A DNA stretch of 64,000 nucleotides, taken from positions 930,001 through 994,000 of the forward strand of contig OZ251233.1 of NCBI GenBank assembly GCA_965240325.2, given 5' to 3'. Made by a program: the position numbers and the translations under genes. The notes below the pieces were generated by a model. That model worked only from the letters and a program-made list of their open reading frames with translations. It did not search any database and was not told the origin of the DNA. The stretch comes from Rebecca billardiae RCC1528 (taxonomy: Eukaryota > Haptophyta). Of the stretch, positions 49,592-59,230 are shown in pieces. How positions within the stretch are numbered: the first letter of the stretch is position 1; the number at the start of each line of letters is the position of its first letter.

Positions 49592-51688
49592 CTAGCTGTG
49601 CGGCCTGCTGCCCGGTGGGCACAGCGGGTCCATGGCCTGCTTGGCCTTTGGCAGGCGGTGCTGGTCAGCCCCGCCGCACAGCCCCCGCCGCAGCACCGAG
49701 CCGACGGACACGGAGGCGTGCACCTGCGACATGCTGCCGTCGCAGAACATGAAGCACGCGCGCGAGCCGTCCGGGCGCAGCCGGTCCTTCGGGTCGTTCG
49801 GCAGGTCGACCCTGCACCGGCGCATCTCGCCATCTGCGCCGGGCGCGCCCTTGCCCCTTGCGCCGCCCGCGCCGCCGCCCGCCCGACTTGCGCCGAGGCC
49901 GTCGAAGCGGTGCCGCCCGGCCGGCGAGGGCTCAGCCCACGGGCTCGAGTCGTTGTACACGACGCACGGGAGCGAGGGCGCCTCCGCGTCGCGCCGCGCC
50001 GCAGCGGGGCCGGCGCCGCCGAGCGGATCGCGGAGGGTGAACTTTCCGGTAAGCTTCCAGTGCTCCCTGAGCTGCTCGGCGCTCGGGCCAGGCCTGTGCC
50101 GTCCGAACGGCGAGACGCACTCGTCGAGCCCGTTGAGCGGCGCGCCGTGCCCACGCGCGTGGATGCGCGCCCACGCGTGGCCGGGCGGCCCGTCGAAGTC
50201 GACGAGCTCCTGGTGCAGCAGCCCGTTGTCGTTGGGCGACGCGCCGAGGACCACCGTCTGCACGCCGAGGAAGCAGGCGAGCTGCGCCAGCATCGCGTCC
50301 CACGCCGCCCACACGGTCGCGTTGGCGCGCTGCAGCGGCGACTTGCCGCAGAGGCCGTGGAGCCAGAAGACGGCGAGCTCGTCCGCCTCGGTGCTCGGCG
50401 GCTGCGAGCTCTCCTCCGCCGCTCCGCCGCGCGGATGGCGCAGCAGCATGCGCGAGACCACCTCCGCAGGGTGTGCCGCGTACGCGTGCGCGCGCTGCAC
50501 CCAGCGCGCGCTCTCATAGGCCCTGCGCACCGGCTGCCCGCCGTCCTGGTCGCCATAGCCGCCGGCGATGGGGCACGGGCCGTCGCGCATGCGCCGGTCG
50601 CCGAAGAAGAGCGCGGTGCCGACCGCCTCGGCGGGCGAGGCGTCGGGGAACCGCGCCAGCAGCCGCTCGACCCCCTCGGCGACGCCCGTCGACGCGACGA
50701 CGGCGCGCAGCCTCGGGCCGAGGCGTGCGGCCAAGCCCGCGCCGCGCGCGCTGCCACCGCCGTCTGCGTCGCCGGCGCCCGCGGGCCCGGCCTCGCGCGC
50801 GCCGATCTCGGCGAGCATCTCGATGATTGCCGTCGCCTTGGAGAGCGAGACGAACGGCGTGCGCACGCGGAGGAAGGTGCCGGTGCCCCGCCAGACGTTG
50901 GCCCACAGGCCGCAAGTGGGCGGGCAGTCTCGGATCTGCGGCCCACCCCACTGCTCCACCTCGATGTGGTCGCCGTCCCGGAGCGCGCGCAGCGAGCGCA
51001 GGCGGCGCAGCGCGCCGCCGTACGGCGCCGTCCGCGCGTCGTCGAGCACGAGCCGGCCCGGCGCCTCCGAGCTGTTCGCGGCCGCCTGGCGGCGCGGCAG
51101 CTTCACGCGCCGACGCACGTCCGACGGATCGAAGCCGACGGGGAACCACACGGCGCGCACGATGGCGAGCGGGTTGGTCCACGAGGGCGCGGGCCCGACC
51201 TTGCTCGCGACCGAGGCGTGGAGGAAGAGCGTCGAGCGCGCGGGCTCGGCGTGCACGCGCACGGGCCGCTGCCAGCGGTCGAACTTGCCCCGCGCCTGCC
51301 AGTCGACGGCGCGCCCTGGCCGCATGGCTTCGACTGTGAAGTACGCGCCGCGCGGTAGGTACGGCAGCGGCGGCGCCATGCCGCCCGCACCGTATCTGCT
51401 CGATAGTGGCTCCAAGATGTGCTTGTCCTGGGGCAGGAACTGCGTGGTGCGACGCGGGTCAGCCGAGTAGTAGTAGTCGAGCGACTCGAACAGCGCGCGC
51501 ATCGTGGCCACACTCGCGCCCTCCAGCGACCGCGCGCCCGCCGGGTAGACGGCCTGCAGGTAGTGCCGGAGCGCGTGCGAGCGGTCGACGTCCGCATTCG
51601 GGAACGCGCGCGCGGTGACAAAACTCGCCACGCGGGCGTGGCACCACACGAGCAGCCATAGCGCGCGCCGCGATCGCGGCGCCGCCAT
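49592..51688 (-). CDS. Secreted or lumenal protein of unknown family
   Basis: Single exon, 698 aa. The N terminus is a signal peptide (RRALWLLVWCHARVASFVTA) followed by AF, which could also mark a plastid-type precursor. The mature part is soluble and has many Cys, including RDCPPTCGLW, HGLCGKSPLQ, LDECVSPFG and RACFMFCDGS, suggesting disulfides and an exported protein. VEQWGGPQIRDCPP and FVSLSKATAIIEMLAEIG look conserved in style but I cannot place them. Position among glycosyltransferases suggests a role in the same surface-glycan pathway or an extracellular structural role; this is inference only. An upstream in-frame ATG at 51727 would put 13 polar residues before the signal. Confidence 0.65.
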   Translation of the reverse strand: MAAPRSRRALWLLVWCHARVASFVTARAFPNADVDRSHALRHYLQAVYPAGARSLEGASVATMRALFESLDYYYSADPRRTTQFLPQDKHILEPLSSRYGAGGMAPPLPYLPRGAYFTVEAMRPGRAVDWQARGKFDRWQRPVRVHAEPARSTLFLHASVASKVGPAPSWTNPLAIVRAVWFPVGFDPSDVRRRVKLPRRQAAANSSEAPGRLVLDDARTAPYGGALRRLRSLRALRDGDHIEVEQWGGPQIRDCPPTCGLWANVWRGTGTFLRVRTPFVSLSKATAIIEMLAEIGAREAGPAGAGDADGGGSARGAGLAARLGPRLRAVVASTGVAEGVERLLARFPDASPAEAVGTALFFGDRRMRDGPCPIAGGYGDQDGGQPVRRAYESARWVQRAHAYAAHPAEVVSRMLLRHPRGGAAEESSQPPSTEADELAVFWLHGLCGKSPLQRANATVWAAWDAMLAQLACFLGVQTVVLGASPNDNGLLHQELVDFDGPPGHAWARIHARGHGAPLNGLDECVSPFGRHRPGPSAEQLREHWKLTGKFTLRDPLGGAGPAAARRDAEAPSLPCVVYNDSSPWAEPSPAGRHRFDGLGASRAGGGAGGARGKGAPGADGEMRRCRVDLPNDPKDRLRPDGSRACFMFCDGSMSQVHASVSVGSVLRRGLCGGADQHRLPKAKQAMDPLCPPGSRPHS

Positions 51689-52204
51689 CGTTGGCCGTTG
51701 GGGTTTACAATGGTTTACAATCGTCATCTAGACTGCGGTGGCACATTGAACATAACTACTAGTTACTCGTGAGTGTGACTGGCATCAGTACGGCGCCGAC
51801 AACACATCAGCCTTCATCGCGATGGATACAGTATGGCATATGTGTCATCATCAACGGTACGTATGACATGATGCCCGGCGAGCGAGGGCATGGGTCGATA
51901 AGGCCCATGCTGCCGCAAGGCAAGTCCGGGCGGTGGCGCGGGCGCCGGCCCGCGTCGGGCGGCAGTGAACGCCGCGCACTGCGCCTGAAGACAGGCGGTC
52001 GCGGAGTCAGTCAGTCAGTGAGTCACTGACTCAGGACTTTAAATCTTCTGACGAAGACTCACAGAAGAGTGCCCGAATATGATGTCAGGCCTGTCCGCCT
52101 TGAGCTCGCGGCACCGACGGTCGCCGTGGTGACTGAGATGGGTATGCACGTAGCCAACGGCCTCGGGCCATGGAGCGCGAGGCAGCGAGGGTTGCGGCAG
52201 CGCC
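51689..52204. other. Intergenic region with a 19-base palindrome
   Basis: No gene. AGTCAGTGA-G-TCACTGACT at 52013-52031 is a perfect palindrome within a run of TCAG repeats (about 52005-52034), followed by TTTAAATC. The left part (51720-51850) is AT-richer and should hold the promoter of the minus-strand secreted protein gene. Confidence 0.4.
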
Positions 52205-54088
52205 TCACGGCGTGGCATCGCCATCGTTTGGGATGGGCGGCAACGACGGGGCGCTGATAACCGCCGCTGCGGATGCGTGCCCGGCCGATTGGCCGGCGTC
52301 GTCGACAGCAGAAGAGGCTCCGCTGCTGACTCGGCTGCGCGAGCCGGTCGAGCCGCGTGGCGGCGTGATGCGCGGGGCGCCGGTCCGGGCGTTGAAGAGG
52401 GACCCGCTGCCGAAGCTGCCGCTGCGGCGCATCACAAACTGCCCGCTCGAGCGGAGCACGCCAACGTCCGAGTTGTCGGTGTTGCGGCGGGCGCTGAGTC
52501 GCCCCGTGCGGCTGGACGCGTTGGAGCCGCGCTGCCTGCGGCGCGGTGGCGAGTCTGGCGTCTGCAGGGTCGCTGGCCATCCGAGCTGACTCTGCGGCAC
52601 CTCCAGCGTGAGCTCGGTGGTGGGCGCATCGTCCCCCTCGTTCGCGCCCGGCCGGGGCCGCGCGCTCTCCGCTTCGGCGATCGCCTCCCAAAGCCGCTCG
52701 CTGCCCGAGCGCGCTCTGCTGAACAGCCCTGGCATCTGTGCGGGGCTCTTCGCGGGCGTGAGCGCGACCGGGTTCGGGGCGGAGACGACGTCGGCCGCGA
52801 GGGACGCCGCCATCGTCGGCGTGGCGAGCTGCGTGTGCACGGACGACGCGAGGTCGCGGAAGAGCTTCGACTGCGGGAAGTCAGAAGTGTCGTACCCAAA
52901 CGGGTTCGAGAGCACCAGGTGCAGGTTGAGGCAGCCCTGGTACACGACGCCGAAGAGGAGCATCATCAGCGCGGTGTTCATCACCTCCCACAGGTCCTCG
53001 AAGCTCGCGACGTACAGCTCGGCGCCGCCGCGCAGCGTCTCCACGAGCAGCGTGAACTTCACCACCGCCGCGATCAGCGCGGTGTACGGCAGCGGCAGCT
53101 GCGCGGACACGAGCATGTGGCAGTCTCCCACGGCGCCGCGCGCCATGAAGACGCTCTCGAGGAAGAGCTTGCGGTCGTTGAAGGTGCCGAGGCCCTCGTT
53201 CACGGCGGCGATCACCAGCGTGGAGATCCACACGACCACCGACTGCGCCATCACCGGCGCCGTCTTGAGCACCGCGACCTCGGGCACCGTCACGAGCTTC
53301 GCCTCGAGCAGCTCGGCCAGCCGCACGTCGTCGCGCGCCTCCATGCACATGAGCGAGAACGTGAGCAGGATGTACCGCATCACGCGCATGCGCAGCGCCT
53401 TGAGGCGCTGCTCGTCGCCCGCGAACGCGTGCCCCACGACCGTGGAGATGTTGATCACCGCGCCCATGTACCGCGAGAGCGCGCCATATCGCACCTCCTT
53501 CCAGACCATGATCACGAGGCTGACAAACAGGCCGAGGAAGAAGGCGGTGAGGGCCTGCATCGAGCCGGCGATGATGATGAGCCGCTCCATGTGCGCGCGG
53601 GCGACCTCCTCGGGCACCTCGAGCACGAAGAGCAGCACGGCGATCCCGACCGAGACGCACATCATCAGCAGAATCTGCAGCCACATGAACGGATCGTCAA
53701 ACACCGTGCCGCGCAGGAAGACGACGAGGCCCATGCGGTAAAGCCGGCCGGCGTCGTACTTGGCGACGTGGCCGGACTCGGAGTACACCACGGCCTTCTG
53801 CTCCTCGCCGCCGAAGCAGCCGCGCGTCTCGTCGCAGCACGTCGTGTGCGACTCGCCCTGCTTCGTCGCGGCGACGTCCACGCTGCGCATTCTGCTCTGC
53901 TCCTCACGCGACGTCGCGGTGGTCAGGTACCCCAGCGCCGCTGACGAGCTCTTCGTCCTGCGGGAGGAGGTGACGCGCGACATCTTGCTCGGCGCCTTGA
54001 CCGGCGCGCCCTCGCGTTGAGAGGAGGCGACGCGCGTCATCTTGCTCGGAACCCTGACCGGCGCGCCCTCATGTTGCACACGCGTCAT
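52205..54088 (-). CDS. Bestrophin-like anion channel
   Basis: Single exon, 627 aa. Hydrophobic helices include WLQILLMMCVSVGIAVLLFV, GSMQALTAFFLGLFVSLVIM and TALMMLLFGVVYQG. VSLVIMVWKEVRYG after helix 2 and LSNPFGYDTSDFP after the last helix correspond to the bestrophin pore-helix region and the NPFGxDxxDF calcium-clasp motif; the clasp has fewer acids than in animals (YDTSD). Bestrophins conduct chloride or bicarbonate; algal members serve carbon-concentrating membranes or the plasma membrane. The N terminus has a tandem repeat (MTRV...EGAPV..PSK, 18-19 residues, about 2.5 copies). The last 200 residues are Ser/Arg-rich and likely regulatory. The assignment rests on these motifs without an alignment. 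Confidence 0.72.
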   Translation of the reverse strand: MTRVQHEGAPVRVPSKMTRVASSQREGAPVKAPSKMSRVTSSRRTKSSSAALGYLTTATSREEQSRMRSVDVAATKQGESHTTCCDETRGCFGGEEQKAVVYSESGHVAKYDAGRLYRMGLVVFLRGTVFDDPFMWLQILLMMCVSVGIAVLLFVLEVPEEVARAHMERLIIIAGSMQALTAFFLGLFVSLVIMVWKEVRYGALSRYMGAVINISTVVGHAFAGDEQRLKALRMRVMRYILLTFSLMCMEARDDVRLAELLEAKLVTVPEVAVLKTAPVMAQSVVVWISTLVIAAVNEGLGTFNDRKLFLESVFMARGAVGDCHMLVSAQLPLPYTALIAAVVKFTLLVETLRGGAELYVASFEDLWEVMNTALMMLLFGVVYQGCLNLHLVLSNPFGYDTSDFPQSKLFRDLASSVHTQLATPTMAASLAADVVSAPNPVALTPAKSPAQMPGLFSRARSGSERLWEAIAEAESARPRPGANEGDDAPTTELTLEVPQSQLGWPATLQTPDSPPRRRQRGSNASSRTGRLSARRNTDNSDVGVLRSSGQFVMRRSGSFGSGSLFNARTGAPRITPPRGSTGSRSRVSSGASSAVDDAGQSAGHASAAAVISAPSLPPIPNDGDATP

Positions 54089-54230
54089 CTTGGAGTGGGG
54101 CTCAATGTCGTCGCCCTGATGCGCCCTGATTCTGCGTCTGGACTTTTGACGAGGTTCCTCACGCGAGTTCAGAGTACAGTATCGTCATACTGAAACGCGC
54201 ATACTAGTAGTACCACTCCCATATTAGTAC

Positions 54231-54301
54231 CCGTGCCGTTACAAATAGCAACATCCCGCTGATGTATCCGTGCCGTTACAAATAGCAACGTCCCGCTGAT
54301 G
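54231..54301. repeat. Two tandem 37-base units at the start of the next gene
   Basis: CCGTGCCGTTACAAATAGCA begins at 54231 and again at 54268, and the match continues for almost the full 37-base period. The second unit ends with the ATG of the downstream gene (54299), so duplication may have moved or doubled the transcription or translation start region. Confidence 0.85.
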
Positions 54302-55540
54302 AATAGACGAATTCATGCATGGGAGGCGATGCCCCCCCGTTCATACCGCATCCTCCTGCGCGTGCTCGTGGTGCTCGCCGCGCCTATCATCACGCACTGC
54401 GAGGCGTCGACGGGTGCGCCCCCTTCCGACCATCAGAACGCCTTCTTCTTGCCCACGGCGCTAGTTGTCGCGCACGGCGGGCATGACGCCGAGCAGGAGC
54501 GGTTCAACGCCGTCCTGAACCGCTCTACAGCTCAGCGCCTGGTCGTGGTGAACGCATTCGGGCGTGTTTCCGCCGCGCGTGTCATCGTGCACAATCTCGC
54601 CACCCACTTCGCCGATGGGTCTGCGTGGGAGCGAGTCGTCTTCGCGTACACGGACGGCGAGGTGCTGCGCGACGCGCTCGACGCCGATACGAGGCTCAGA
54701 GCCTCGGGTGGGGGCTGCACTGTGTTCGAGGTGCGCGGGCGGTACTGGGGCGAGTTCCTGAGCTACCTTCGCGCTGACGCTGTCTCGCGCTTTGAGCACA
54801 TCTTCCTGCTGCTCGACGACCTGCTGATGCCTGGCGCTGGCCCTCTGCGCGTGAGCATGCCTCGCCTTCTCCACTCAATGCGCGCGGTCGGCGCCAGCCT
54901 GATCTCGCCAGCGATCGAAGGCAGCCAGTGGAGGTTCACGGCGATGCGGGACCTGACCGCCAACCGCTGCATACGCCGCGTGCACACCATCGAGCTTTTT
55001 GCGACGCTCTTCGAGCAGCGTGCGTGGGCGTGTCTTGCGTCGATGCTAAACAGATCTCTTGTTGGCGGCTGTGGCTATGTCGCGTGCTTCCCCAAGATCT
55101 GCCCGTCGTACCGCGCGGCCATTGACGACACGGCCGTCGCTTACCACCTCGAGCAGGCGTGGCCAAGCGAACAGGCCCTCAAACGCATGTCCGACCCAGA
55201 ACGGGAGCTAGTCCAAGCACTGCACAGTGGCAAGCAACTCCGAGGCAAAGGACCGGTTGGCAGTCCCCTCAGAAGCGATGGTGCGCGCAGCCAAAACACG
55301 AAGAAGATCCGTGGGAAGACGATCAATGTCATCGGGAAGACGCGCGTCAACCCGTGCTTTCAGAAGGGCCTCCCTACCGGCGCGGACCTGTGGCGAAAGC
55401 TGAACTGCACACGGGCACCTGATCTGCTGAGCGCACACGCCATCCCCCAGGATGCCGATGCGACTAGCATGCCGCCCCGTCATCACCGAAGTACCGAACA
55501 CGGAACAGTCGCGCGTAAGCTAGTGCGCGCGGCAACCTAG
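54299..55540 (+). CDS. Secreted or Golgi glycosyltransferase-like protein
   Basis: Single exon, 413 aa. A signal or anchor (YRILLRVLVVLAAPIITHC) lies at about 15-33; the second ATG at 54329 would place it right at the N terminus. The lumenal part has FEHIFLLLDDLLMP (an LLDD metal-site-like block), then GASLISPAIEGSQWR. This recalls DUF707/GT-A-like proteins in which a DDD motif is followed by 'iSqPAl'. Cysteines are frequent (GGCGYVACFPKICPS). The C-terminal 120 residues are basic and polar. Composition is less GC-rich than its neighbours. It ends 36 bases before copy 3 of the dispersed element. Confidence 0.6.
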   Translation: MNRRIHAWEAMPPRSYRILLRVLVVLAAPIITHCEASTGAPPSDHQNAFFLPTALVVAHGGHDAEQERFNAVLNRSTAQRLVVVNAFGRVSAARVIVHNLATHFADGSAWERVVFAYTDGEVLRDALDADTRLRASGGGCTVFEVRGRYWGEFLSYLRADAVSRFEHIFLLLDDLLMPGAGPLRVSMPRLLHSMRAVGASLISPAIEGSQWRFTAMRDLTANRCIRRVHTIELFATLFEQRAWACLASMLNRSLVGGCGYVACFPKICPSYRAAIDDTAVAYHLEQAWPSEQALKRMSDPERELVQALHSGKQLRGKGPVGSPLRSDGARSQNTKKIRGKTINVIGKTRVNPCFQKGLPTGADLWRKLNCTRAPDLLSAHAIPQDADATSMPPRHHRSTEHGTVARKLVRAAT

Positions 55541-56234
55541 TACCTGTACGGTCCGCGATTGGTGCAGCAGCATTATGGCCCGCGGTGCAGGGCGGAGCGC
55601 GCAGCGTGGAGCCCGCACCAGCGGGCCCGAACCACGTTTCAAAAAGATCTTTGACCAAGAAAAAAGGGACGGGGGACGATTTTCAGGGCTGGAGGAGACC
55701 GAGTTTCGAATTTTGAGACCGCACTAGAGGTATCCATCCGGCGACAAAGGTCGCGCCCACGACAAGTTCATATTGGAGTGACGCCCGTCCAAAAAACTTC
55801 ACGCCCTTTAGGATCCATAACGTAACGAACCGTTACAAGCGATTTTTCCAGCCATCTGAATGAGATTGCCGCAAGGTCATCAAGGAGCGATGACGACGTA
55901 TCTAGATAGCCAGCCGGCACCGCGGGCCATTAGTTCATTACTTGTGTGCTGGACTGCGCTTGTTATTAATTCATTACTTGTGTGCTGGACTGCCGCTAGC
56001 TTTTGCGGGTTCTGATCATCAATCACCCAGGGCCCGGTCTGGTCATAAATGAGCCGCCCGCCGTTTATGACGACCCATTCATGCTGTACATGTATGAACA
56101 ATGGGTCATTAGACCGCGTCGTATCTTAAAAAAAAACCGCTTCACGTTGCACCGCGTCGTATCAATGCTCGTAAATGAAATTCTATTCTACCGCTTCACG
56201 TAGTAACCCTGATGATGATCATAGATTATTGAAG

Positions 56235-57353
56235 ATGCTCGCGAGCGTCGAGTCGTCGGCCGTCGCGGCCCCGTCACCGACGCAAAACAACAGAGGTGGG
56301 CCCGATCGCACGTGGGGGGCGATGGCAAGCAGCACCTCGACCGGCGACGCCGACCAGGACTACGTTCGCCGCGTATTGAACGCGCTGCTCGACTCGAGGA
56401 CGGTGACGCGGGTGAACAACACCACGTTCCAGAGCACCGCTGCCGCCATCTCCGTCGCCAGGCACAAGCAGACCATCCCCGGCGCCGCGAGCGAGTACGG
56501 CGTGTCAACAAAAGCGATCAAGCAGCTCCTTGGCCAGGTCCGCAAGGTGCTGGCGGCGGAGGGCGCACTCGGCAGCGGTGGCGCTGCGCGGTTGATCACC
56601 GACTTCACCACGCGCCCAGCAGGCCAGCTCCCTCCCTCCTCCTCATCCGGCCCAACAGCTGGCAGCCGCTTCGAGGCACTCGCCGCGCTCGGCGGGGAAA
56701 TGCCCGCTGCAGAGCAAGCACAACCGCAGCGGGGGCGCCCGGCCGGCTCGCTCAGCCTGCTGGGCACGCTCAACCTAGGCGTCACGTGCTACCTCGGCTC
56801 GCTGCTGGCCGCGCTGCTCGCGTGCCCTTCCATCGTCTCGCTCGCCACATCTGCCGCGGCGGAGCAGTGCACCAACCCCATCGTGTCCAGCATGCGCTCG
56901 CTGGCGCTCGCGCATGTCAACTGCGAGTGGCCCAGCGAGGTGGGGCCGACGCGTAGCTTGCTCAAGCCGCTCCACGACGCGATCGCGGAGGTCTGTCGGT
57001 GGACAACGGCGTTTGGGCAGCAGCAGCAGGACGCGTGCGAGGTGCTGTACAAAATCATGGAGGCCCTGGCTGGCTGCGACGAGGCCGGATATCCCCCTGC
57101 AACAGATAGGACTCAGTCCTATGCCATAGGACAAGATCACCAGAGCGCCAGCGCCTCAGTTCTGCGCGTACGATCATCGGCGTGGCTATATCGTACACAC
57201 AACTCAACCAGCTATTGGCACACACCGTCTCCGCCTGCCGCCACTGCTACAGCGATCGGGCGCGCGCGCGCGTACGCGCGCGCGCGCGCGCTCGGTTGTG
57301 GCGCAGACAACCGTTACCGGCCCGCCAGGGACGGCCCCACAACCAGCACATGA
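56235..57353 (+). pseudogene. Ubiquitin-specific-protease-like gene, truncated by an insertion
   Basis: From ATG 56235 the frame encodes a disordered lead, then a helical segment (VRRVLNALLDSRTVTRVNNT; STKAIKQLLGQVRKVL). Around 56750-57060 it shows the start of a USP catalytic domain: LGTLNLGVTCYLGSLLAALL corresponds to the Cys box (G.N.GNTCYLNS..Q.L) with the catalytic Cys kept. QQQQDACEVLYKIMEAL corresponds to the QQDA.EFL block. The His box should follow, but the frame enters the inverted-repeat element at 57086 and ends at 57353 in low complexity. Pieces such as SEACSTCAPMLDRN and GGNDRNGFTRS further on, in other frames, might be decayed later USP parts. It cannot encode a complete protease. 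Confidence 0.55.
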
Positions 57354-58187
57354 CAGCGTCAGTTGCTCGCCCCTGGCAGCCGAGCGGCGACCCTGGGCAC
57401 GGACAGCGCAGGCGAGTGCTCGCGCCGGATGCCCGTGCCGCCGCCCGCACCGCCGCCCACGCCGCCAGGCGCGTTGCTGCCCGTAGCACACCGATTCTGG
57501 GGCGGGGCGAAGAGAGGGCAACCGCCATCGTGCGTGCGGCCACGGACCTCCCACGATGGTGGCGGCCGTCCTTGTGGACCACGAGCCCACGAATCCAAGA
57601 GCGTGCGGGTCGAGCGTCGCGTAAATCGACTGCGGCACACGCATGGCGTGTCTACAGGTGCGATACCTTTCACGCACGCGACATGGCAAGATGTTCCGGC
57701 TACCTCCGAGGCTTGCTCTACATGCGCGCCGATGCTCGATCGCAACCACCTGACGACGCGAGAGACCGCAGCGGCTTGCGCGCGCAGCCCCGGCGTGACG
57801 TACAATGCCATGCTTGGCGAGGACCAAAACGCATTGGGGATGAACCTCATACGGCTCTGGTCGAACACAGTGAACCACGATGTGTGAGCATCAAGCTGGG
57901 TGTCATCTACAAGTGCCACATGGCGGTCGGCGTTGCCGCCGTGGAGTTGCAAGGCGGCAACGACCGCAACGGCTTCACGCGCTCCATCCGTGGAGCCCAA
58001 AACATGCGGTGGTGGTCGAAAAGCACAACAAGCTCGCTCTGGCGGATGGTGGCGACACTGCTACCGACCCCTAGGTGCAGTCGTACCATTCGGCAATATG
58101 AGAAAATGTCGTCTACTGAGTCGTCCCTGTGGCTGTCCTGTGGCATAGGACCCAGTCCTATGGCACAGGACAGCAGTGGGATATCCG
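57086..58187. mobile_element. 1.1 kb terminal-inverted-repeat element nested in copy 3
   Basis: The left end begins CGGATATCCCCCTGC and continues with a palindromic AGGACTCAGTCCT block. The right end, read in reverse complement, begins CGGATATCCCACTGC and continues with AGGACTGGGTCCT. The repeats extend about 50 bases with a small indel. The flanks are AGGC on both sides (57082-57085 and 58188-58191), a possible 4-base target duplication. The interior has no complete gene that I recognise. Confidence 0.65.
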
Positions 58188-58540
58188 AGGCGTGCTCACT
58201 CATACCTTGGCTTGCTCGAGTGCCTCGGTCAGCTGGCGAGCGAGCAGCCCTCGCAGCAGCAGCGCGTGCCGACGCCGACGATCTCGCAGCAGCAGCGCGT
58301 GCCGACGATAGTCAGTCGGCCATGACTTCGACTGTACACAATCGGCGCCTCGCCGGCGGCTGCGATGGGCCCGCCCGGCCGCGCGGCGGGCGGCGGCGCG
58401 CCGCTGGAGTCTACTCGCTGCCGGGCTCGCGGCCGGGCGGGCCCACTCTCGATCGCGACGGAGGGTGCGACGGAGGGTGCACCGCCACCGCGGGCCCCGA
58501 ACTACGTTCGTTCTACGGAAAAGGACCGCGGAACGCGGTC

Positions 58541-58955
58541 ATTATTCTGACGAGTAGATGAATTAAGACGATAACCGAGACTAGACTATTGGGATTACCG
58601 CAAGCTCCGAGCGTCTCGAGCCCTGCTAAAAGCTCACCGCGCACGACAGGACGGACGCCACCGCGAGGATCACATGCCTCGCGATGTCATCAGCTCTCAA
58701 GCCTCTGAACCTGGCCCTTATTTCCGGCGCTCTTGCGCCGGGCCAAAACAGCGATCGAGCTCCGATCGCTCCTGGGCTCGGGGCGGTAGTATCATCGCCG
58801 TGCCGACTTACCCAGATTTTGCCGCGATCAGCCAATCGGCGATCGCACCGTCCGTCCTGTTGCCGCTCAACTTTGTACCACTGCTTCTCGTCCATGTCCG
58901 GTGCTGCTCACCTGCTTTCCTTGGACAAATCCAGTGTACCAGCATGACGCCCGCG
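58541..58955. other. Spacer without a supported gene
   Basis: Moderate-GC sequence between copy 3 and the decamer repeat. Short frames on both strands show no domain. Confidence 0.3.
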
Positions 58956-59230
58956 CTGCTCCGCGCTGCTCCGCGCTGCTCCGCGCTGCTCCGCGCTGCT
59001 CCGCGCTGCTCCGCGCTGCTCCGCGCTGCTCCGCGCTGCTCCGCGCTGCTCCGCGCTGCTCCGCGCTGCTCCGCGCGCTCCGCGCTGCTCCGCGCTGCTC
59101 CGCGCTGCTCCGCGCTGCTCCGCGCGCTCCGCGCTGCTCCGCGCGCCCCGCGCTGCTCCGCGCTCCCGCGCCGCTGCGCCCGCGCTGCTCCGCGCCCGCG
59201 CCGCTGCGCCCGCGCTGCTCCGCGCTCGCG
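58956..59230. repeat. Decameric minisatellite
   Basis: About 25 copies of a 10-base unit (CTGCTCCGCG), regular to about 59070 and then with deletions and inserted CCCG steps. As the unit is not a multiple of three, all frames read through ALLRAAPRCS-like repeats on both strands; these are not genes. Confidence 0.95.

Larger units (their letters stand above)
55577..58540 (+). mobile_element. Dispersed element, copy 3 (about 3 kb), carrying a USP-like gene
   Basis: The termini are those of the family: GGCCCGCGGTGCAGGGCGG on the left, and GACCGCGGAACGCGGTC with its upstream GAACTACGTTCGTTCTACGG on the right. The copy is flanked on both sides by ATTAT (55572-55576 and 58541-58545), a likely 5-base target duplication. 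The left 300 bases match copies 2 and 4; the right 170 match copies 1, 4 and 5. The interior of about 2.4 kb is unique: a tandem GTTCATTACTTGTGTGCTGG duplication near 55931-55990, a USP-like coding region, and a nested 1.1 kb element. It is the only copy with a recognisable protein domain. Confidence 0.75.
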
